64,000 nucleotides of DNA from an uncultured Brachybacterium sp. (lineage in GTDB: Bacteria; Actinomycetota; Actinomycetes; Actinomycetales; Dermabacteraceae). The notes beneath the pieces were generated by a model. It had not been told where the DNA came from and searched no databases. It worked only from the letters and a program-made list of their open reading frames with translations. The stretch lies in contig NZ_CANMSY010000002.1 in NCBI RefSeq assembly GCF_947500705.1, positions 186,001 through 250,000 on the forward strand, written 5' to 3'. Of the stretch, positions 59,713-64,000 are shown piece after piece. Each line of letters starts with the position of its first letter. Position 1 is the first letter of the stretch. The position numbers were made by a program, and so were the translations under genes.

Positions 59713-60936
59713 ATGACGCCGTCCGTTCCGCAGGTCCCCATGCTGCAGCCCTTCCGGTTCCCCGTCGCCGCGCGTTACGCGGGCATGGAGTCCTCGCCGT
59801 TGAAGGACATCTTCGCCCTCGCCGCTCGCCAGGACATCGTCTCCTTCGCCGGAGGGATCCCGGACCCGGCGCTCTTCGCGCTCGAGGATGTCACCGCCTG
59901 CTACGACTGGGTGCTCTCCCACCAGGGGCACCGGGCGCTGCAGTACGGGGTGAGCGAGGGAGAGGTCGAGCTGCGCGAGCAGGCTGCCCGGCGTCTCTCC
60001 CGGGATCTGCCGACCGCTGCCTCCCAGATCCGGGTCACCTCCGGCTCCCAGGAAGGGCTGTTCGTCATCGCCCAGGCCCTGCTCGAGCCCGGTGACGTGG
60101 TGCTGGTCGAGTCCCCCACCTATCTCGCGGCGGTGCAGGCGTTCGCCGTCCATGGCGCGCGCATGATCGGGGTCGACACCGATGAGGACGGCGTGATCCC
60201 GGAGGCGCTCGAGGAGGCGATCACCACCCATCATCCGCGGATGGTCTATCTGATCCCATCCTTCCAGAATCCCACCGGGCGCACCATGCCGGTGGCACGC
60301 CGGCAGGCGGTGGCCGACGTGCTGCAGCGCTCGGACGTGCCGCTGATCGAGGATGATCCCTACGGAGCGCTGAGCTTCACCGGCAGCACCTGGGCCCCGA
60401 TCGCCTCCCTGCCCGGGATGAGCGCGCGCACGATCCTGCTGAACTCCATGAGCAAGCTGATGAGTCCCGGAGTGCGGATCGGCTGGATGCGCGCGGAGGG
60501 CCCGATCCTGGACACCCTCGCGGTCGCGAAGGCGGCGATCTCCATGCAGTCCTCGGTGGTGGACCAGCTGATGGTGGCGCGATACCTCGACACCGCCGAT
60601 CTCGATGCCCATGTCGCGACGGTCAGCGGCGTCTACCGGGAACGCCGGGACGCGATGACCGCAGCGATCACCCCGGTGCTCCCCGACGGTGCGCACCTGA
60701 CCCGGCCCGAGGGCGGGATGTTCCTGTGGGCCGCGCTCGGTGAGGGGTACGACGCGCAGCGCATGCTCGCGGAGGCGGTCGCGGCGGGTGTCGCCTATCT
60801 GCCGGGCTGGTCCTTCTTCGCCGACCATGCCGACCGCTCCACGATGCGGCTGAGCTTCGTCACCCACTCCCCCGCGGTGATCCAGGAGGCCATCGGCCAC
60901 CTCGGCGAGGTCATCGCGAATCACCGCCGCGACTGA
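59713..60936 (+). CDS. PLP-dependent aminotransferase (class I, MocR/LysN-like catalytic domain)
   Basis: 407 residues. The opening ISFAGGIPDPALFALE and LQYGVSEGEVELREQAARRL are typical of 2-aminoadipate or branched-chain aminotransferases lacking the GntR head. PLP Lys248 lies in LLNSMSKLMSPGVRIGWMRA; the YLIPSFQNPTGRTM and EDDPYGALSF motifs bind the cofactor. Thirteen bases after ogt, so possibly co-transcribed, though the function is unrelated. Substrate is open: 2-aminoadipate, valine or aromatic keto acids. Confidence 0.92.
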   Translation: MTPSVPQVPMLQPFRFPVAARYAGMESSPLKDIFALAARQDIVSFAGGIPDPALFALEDVTACYDWVLSHQGHRALQYGVSEGEVELREQAARRLSRDLPTAASQIRVTSGSQEGLFVIAQALLEPGDVVLVESPTYLAAVQAFAVHGARMIGVDTDEDGVIPEALEEAITTHHPRMVYLIPSFQNPTGRTMPVARRQAVADVLQRSDVPLIEDDPYGALSFTGSTWAPIASLPGMSARTILLNSMSKLMSPGVRIGWMRAEGPILDTLAVAKAAISMQSSVVDQLMVARYLDTADLDAHVATVSGVYRERRDAMTAAITPVLPDGAHLTRPEGGMFLWAALGEGYDAQRMLAEAVAAGVAYLPGWSFFADHADRSTMRLSFVTHSPAVIQEAIGHLGEVIANHRRD

Positions 60937-60960
60937 CCGGGGTCGATCCCCTCGACCCGG
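60937..60960. terminator. Hairpin terminator between convergent genes
   Basis: GGGTCGA / TCGACCC stem with a 5-base loop and flanking CC/GG, right after the aminotransferase stop. Confidence 0.5.
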
Positions 60961-61065
60961 CCGCCCGGGCCGAGCGCGGCTGCCGGCCCGCCCAGCGGAT
61001 CAGCGCGTTCTGGGCAGTACGGAAGCTCCAGGGAGCGATCACCAGTTCCTCCTCGCCGCGATCGC

Positions 61066-62577
61066 TCAGCGTCTCAGCGCGCGCAGCCGGAACCGGGCCA
61101 TCAGCGCCATCGAGGCGGTGAGGACCGCCGCTCCGCCCAGCAGCCAGGGCAGTCCGAGCCTCCCGAGGCCGGCGAGCACCGCTCCGGAGACCATGGCAAG
61201 CAGGATCGCATCAGCCTGCCAGGCCAGCATCGGGATGACCGCCATGTCGCCCTGCGGGGTGGGCATCGGGGTGCTCAGGCTCAGCGGCATCGGCCCCTTG
61301 GCGGCGTCCCGTCCCCGACCGGCGATCATGACCGGTGCCAGCGCAGCGGGCAGCAGCACAGCCTCCAGCATCCCGGGCCCGCCACCGATCGTCAGGTGCA
61401 CGGCGCCGCCCCCGAGCACCGCGAGCGCGCTCAGCAGCAGGGCCGGCGCGACGGAATGCAGGAGCACCTGGAGGGCGGCCGACTGCCCGAAGAGCGTGGG
61501 TGCCCCGAGCGTATGGACTCCGTGCCGGATCCCGTCGGCCAGGGTGCCGGCAGCGCCCCAGAGCGCCGTGGCCCCCAGCAGCACCGCGCCCCAGGCGAGC
61601 GGGCCGGTGAGCAGGGTGGAGCCGGCGAGCGCCGCGGCCGCAAGCAATGCCACGACTGCTCCGACGGCGAGGCGCTCGGGGCTGCGCAGCCAGGCCACCG
61701 CATCGCGCTGGGCGTACAGCAGCAGCAGGGGGCGGGATCCGATCGCGGGCAGGCGCCGTCCGGCCGACGGCGGGGTGCGGAACGACCCTGCGGCACCCGC
61801 GAGGTCCCCGGTGGTGGCGATCGTGGTCGCCGACGCCCAGCGCTCCGAGTGCTCTCGCAGCACGCTCCCCCGCAGCCTGTCCAGCTGGGTGAAGCCTGCC
61901 GCGGTCGTGACGATGCCGATGCCCAGGAGGAGCAGCGCCCAGAGCATCGGCCGGGCCGCCCCGACCGGATAGACCCCACCGAGTCCCGGCGCGGACGGCA
62001 GCACCGTGCAGAGGGCGGCCGCGGCCAGCAGACCTCCCGCCAGCAGTCGACGGCCCCCCGCCCCGAACAGCTCACCGGCCAGCCAGGCGGCTCCCAGCAG
62101 CAGGCCGGTGCCGGCTCCGGCGACCACGAACCAGGCGGCGTCCTCGCCCGTGGCGGCACCGTCGCTCACCAGTGTGACCGCGATCAGGACGGTCACCGTG
62201 ACCGCGCTGAGACCGGGGACCAGCAGCGCCCGAGCCAGTGGCCTCCAGAGGACGTCCCGTCGGCGAATCCCGCTCGCGGCGAGGGTGGCGGTGAAGAACG
62301 GTGCCAGCAGCGCAGGGCCGCGCAGGGCACCGAGCATCACCATCGCGCCTGCCGCCGCGAGCGAGACGGAGGTGGCGACCTGCGGGGCGAGGGGGTGCAG
62401 CAGCGCCGGGAGCACGTCGGGCCGGGCCAGGAACGTGCCCGACATCCGCAGGGCGGGTGCGGCGAACACCAGCACGCTCAGCACCACCACGTAGAGCAGG
62501 TACAGCAGATCGGCGCGGGTGCGGGCCTGACCGCGCAGCGCCCAGACCTCTCGGACGGCGCGGAGGTCCCCGGTCAC
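61066..62577 (-). CDS. ABC transporter permease-like membrane protein
   Basis: 503 residues with about 12 hydrophobic segments, no family motif I can name. The beginning (VREVWALRGQARTRADLLYLLYVVVLSVLVFAAPALRM) is a polar leader into helix 1. Its start overlaps the stop of the ATPase gene upstream by 4 bases (ATGA), so the two form one exporter. The pore-forming part is expected to work as a single large subunit. Substrate unknown. Confidence 0.78.
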   Translation of the reverse strand: MTGDLRAVREVWALRGQARTRADLLYLLYVVVLSVLVFAAPALRMSGTFLARPDVLPALLHPLAPQVATSVSLAAAGAMVMLGALRGPALLAPFFTATLAASGIRRRDVLWRPLARALLVPGLSAVTVTVLIAVTLVSDGAATGEDAAWFVVAGAGTGLLLGAAWLAGELFGAGGRRLLAGGLLAAAALCTVLPSAPGLGGVYPVGAARPMLWALLLLGIGIVTTAAGFTQLDRLRGSVLREHSERWASATTIATTGDLAGAAGSFRTPPSAGRRLPAIGSRPLLLLYAQRDAVAWLRSPERLAVGAVVALLAAAALAGSTLLTGPLAWGAVLLGATALWGAAGTLADGIRHGVHTLGAPTLFGQSAALQVLLHSVAPALLLSALAVLGGGAVHLTIGGGPGMLEAVLLPAALAPVMIAGRGRDAAKGPMPLSLSTPMPTPQGDMAVIPMLAWQADAILLAMVSGAVLAGLGRLGLPWLLGGAAVLTASMALMARFRLRALRR

Positions 62578-63260
62578 GGGGCATCCTCCAGAGGGAGGCG
62601 GTGATCGGCGAGCGCCTCGAGCAGCCGGGGGTGATGCGTGGCCAGCACCACGGCGGCTCCCGCGTCGGCGCGGGCGCGGATCGCGCTGATCACGAGCTCC
62701 AGTCGGTGCGCGTCCAGGCGCTGCTCGGGCTCATCCAGCAGCAGCACCCGGGCCGGCCGGGCGAAGGTCAGAGCCAGGGACACCAGCTGCACCTGCCCGC
62801 TGGAGAGCTCATGGGGGTATCGGCGGCCGAGCGGCGTGATCTCGAGCTCCTCGAGCAGCGCCTGGGCCTGCTCGGCGCCGGCTGCCGCTGGCGTCCCCCA
62901 GGTGGCGGCGATGAACTGGAGATGCTCGGCGACGGTGAGGTCGCGGGCCGTCTGCGGTGGGCCGATCAGTGCGCCCAGAGCGGTGCGAAAACGACGGTCC
63001 CGGTCGTCCGGGGAGCGCCCGGCGATCCGCACGGTGCCTGCGGTGGGCTCGAGCAGTCCGGCGAGCACGCGCAGCAGCGTGGTCTTGCCGGAGCCATTGG
63101 CGCCGGTGAGCGCGAGGATCTCCCCGGGCTGCACGCTCCCGGTGGCCGCGAGCAGGAGCACGTTGCCGTCGAGCACCACCCCGACGTCCTCGAAGTGGAC
63201 GAGCTCGCGCTCGACGGCAGATGCTGCGGAGCCGGTGACCATGCCCCCATCGAACCGCAT
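62574..63260 (-). CDS. ABC transporter ATPase
   Basis: 228 residues from ATG 63260; ATG 63242 is possible. Walker A GANGSGKTTLLRVLAG, a signature in the form LSSGQVQLVSLAL, Walker B VLLLDEPEQRLD and H-loop LATHHPRLLE. The DEPEQRLD Walker B end replaces the usual DEPTxGLD. A compact CcmA-like ATPase that drives the permease encoded next. Confidence 0.92.
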   Translation of the reverse strand: MRFDGGMVTGSAASAVERELVHFEDVGVVLDGNVLLLAATGSVQPGEILALTGANGSGKTTLLRVLAGLLEPTAGTVRIAGRSPDDRDRRFRTALGALIGPPQTARDLTVAEHLQFIAATWGTPAAAGAEQAQALLEELEITPLGRRYPHELSSGQVQLVSLALTFARPARVLLLDEPEQRLDAHRLELVISAIRARADAGAAVVLATHHPRLLEALADHRLPLEDAP

Positions 63261-63555
63261 CGCAGCCCGCTCGAACCTCCGACTTCCGTCTCGAGCGTGG
63301 CGTCGCCATGCCCCGACGGCGATGTGATGTAGGTGGAGACGTCACGCTCTGGATATTCTGTCAGATCCGTGAGAGAATGAACTGCTCCGTCGTAGGTGCC
63401 GTCACCCTGTTCTTGCAGGTCGAGCGGCACTCGAGCCGCTTCGTCGCTCTCGCGTTCCCGGCCCCGTCCGGGACCGTGTGCTGCCGGAGCTGGCCGCCTC
63501 GACCCCACCAGGGCCGCGGTACCGCCGGTGCGCAGGTCCACAGAGGAGGAACCCC

Positions 63556-64000
63556 TTGTCCGTTGCCGAAGCGTCTGACGTCACCGCCGCACCGAATTCC
63601 GGAGAAGTGCTCACACACCCCGTCCATGGACCGGTGCGCGTCGTCTCCATCTCCACCCGCACTGTCCGCGGCACCGACCGGGAGTATGTCGACCTGGTGG
63701 TCATCGGTGACGAGATGCGCATCTCCGTACCGTCCGGCGGCAAGGACGTCATCGGACTGCGCCCGCTCCTGGTGGAGAAGGAGATCGTCACGATGATCAA
63801 GCAGCTCGGCGAGCCCATCGAGCCGCCGGAGAAGAAGGCCTCCTGGGCGCATCGCATCAAGTCCCTCCAGATGCAGCTCCAGACCGGCCGTCTCACCGAC
63901 CGCATCGAGGTCATCCGCAACATCGTCCGCGACTCGGGCGGAGTCCCCTCGAGCCTCGCGGAGCGCAATCTGCTCAAGCAGGCCATCGATCCGCTGGCCT
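63556..64000 (+). CDS. carD: CarD-family transcription regulator, C-terminus cut by window edge
   Basis: 148 codons to the window edge from a TTG at 63556 with GAGGAGGA just upstream. The N-terminal Tudor-like RNA-polymerase-interaction domain reads VLTHPVHGPVRVVSI, then EYVDLVVIGDEMRISVPSGGKDVIGLRP, as in CarD, and a helical DNA-binding part follows (SWAHRIKSLQMQLQTGRLTDRIEVIRNIV). CarD stabilises open promoter complexes and is essential in mycobacteria. No TTG alternative with a better site is seen; the few residues before the domain are Ala/Ser-rich. Confidence 0.9.
   Translation, partial: MSVAEASDVTAAPNSGEVLTHPVHGPVRVVSISTRTVRGTDREYVDLVVIGDEMRISVPSGGKDVIGLRPLLVEKEIVTMIKQLGEPIEPPEKKASWAHRIKSLQMQLQTGRLTDRIEVIRNIVRDSGGVPSSLAERNLLKQAIDPLA

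Overview
The window is a chromosomal stretch of a high-GC actinobacterium. The ClpP1/ClpP2 pair, the trigger factor with a Lys/Ala-rich tail, an ileS T-box of the actinobacterial ultrashort type, a folC-DUF4233-ndk cluster and a CarD-family regulator all fit Actinomycetota, most likely Micrococcales. A Dermabacteraceae/Brachybacterium-like host is my inference from general familiarity, not from a search. I see no insertion sequence, integrase, phage gene, CRISPR array or rRNA operon.

Layout. 1-3132: the end of an amidohydrolase gene and a DUF559-type nuclease-like gene, set among repeat-rich gene-free DNA that carries a REP-like hairpin in three copies and three short tandem arrays. 3133-8940: ffh and the nitrogen operon amtB-glnB-glnD. 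9177-13479: ftsY, a small membrane protein, ndk, DUF4233 and folC, all on the minus strand. 13670-18125: a two-gene operon ending in a WXG100-headed lipase-like protein (probable type VII secretion substrate), a lipoprotein and an SLH-domain wall protein. 18383-21936: ileS with its T-box leader. 22149-31530: a ferredoxin, small membrane proteins, an ABC exporter, an SDR, a zinc-type ArsR repressor with a CDF efflux pump, a dicarboxylate/amino-acid symporter and a three-gene ABC-2 exporter. 31716-40194: an unknown 430-residue protein, a lipoate ligase with a permuted domain order, a phosphoesterase, an archaeal-type valS, a second WXG100-headed repeat protein and a small membrane protein.

40255-50148 is a compact selenium island: selB, selA and tRNA-Sec on the minus strand, selD divergent, then a three-gene formate dehydrogenase operon whose catalytic subunit has an in-frame UGA followed at once by a bacterial SECIS-like hairpin. 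The island therefore holds both the selenocysteine machinery (SelD makes selenophosphate, SelA charges the tRNA, SelB delivers it) and a selenoprotein that needs it.

50264-57047 is protein quality control: chorismate mutase coupled to clpX, clpP2, clpP1 with a candidate ClgR operator, an NlpC/P60 wall hydrolase, a DHFR-like reductase and tig. tRNA-Pro and tRNA-Gly follow. 57635-64000 holds an Ada-AlkA fusion with ogt (alkylation repair), a PLP aminotransferase, an ABC permease/ATPase pair and the start of a carD gene cut by the window edge.

Transcription ends are marked mostly by long GC-rich perfect hairpins without a U-tract. Most operons show 4-bp ATGA/GTGA overlaps.
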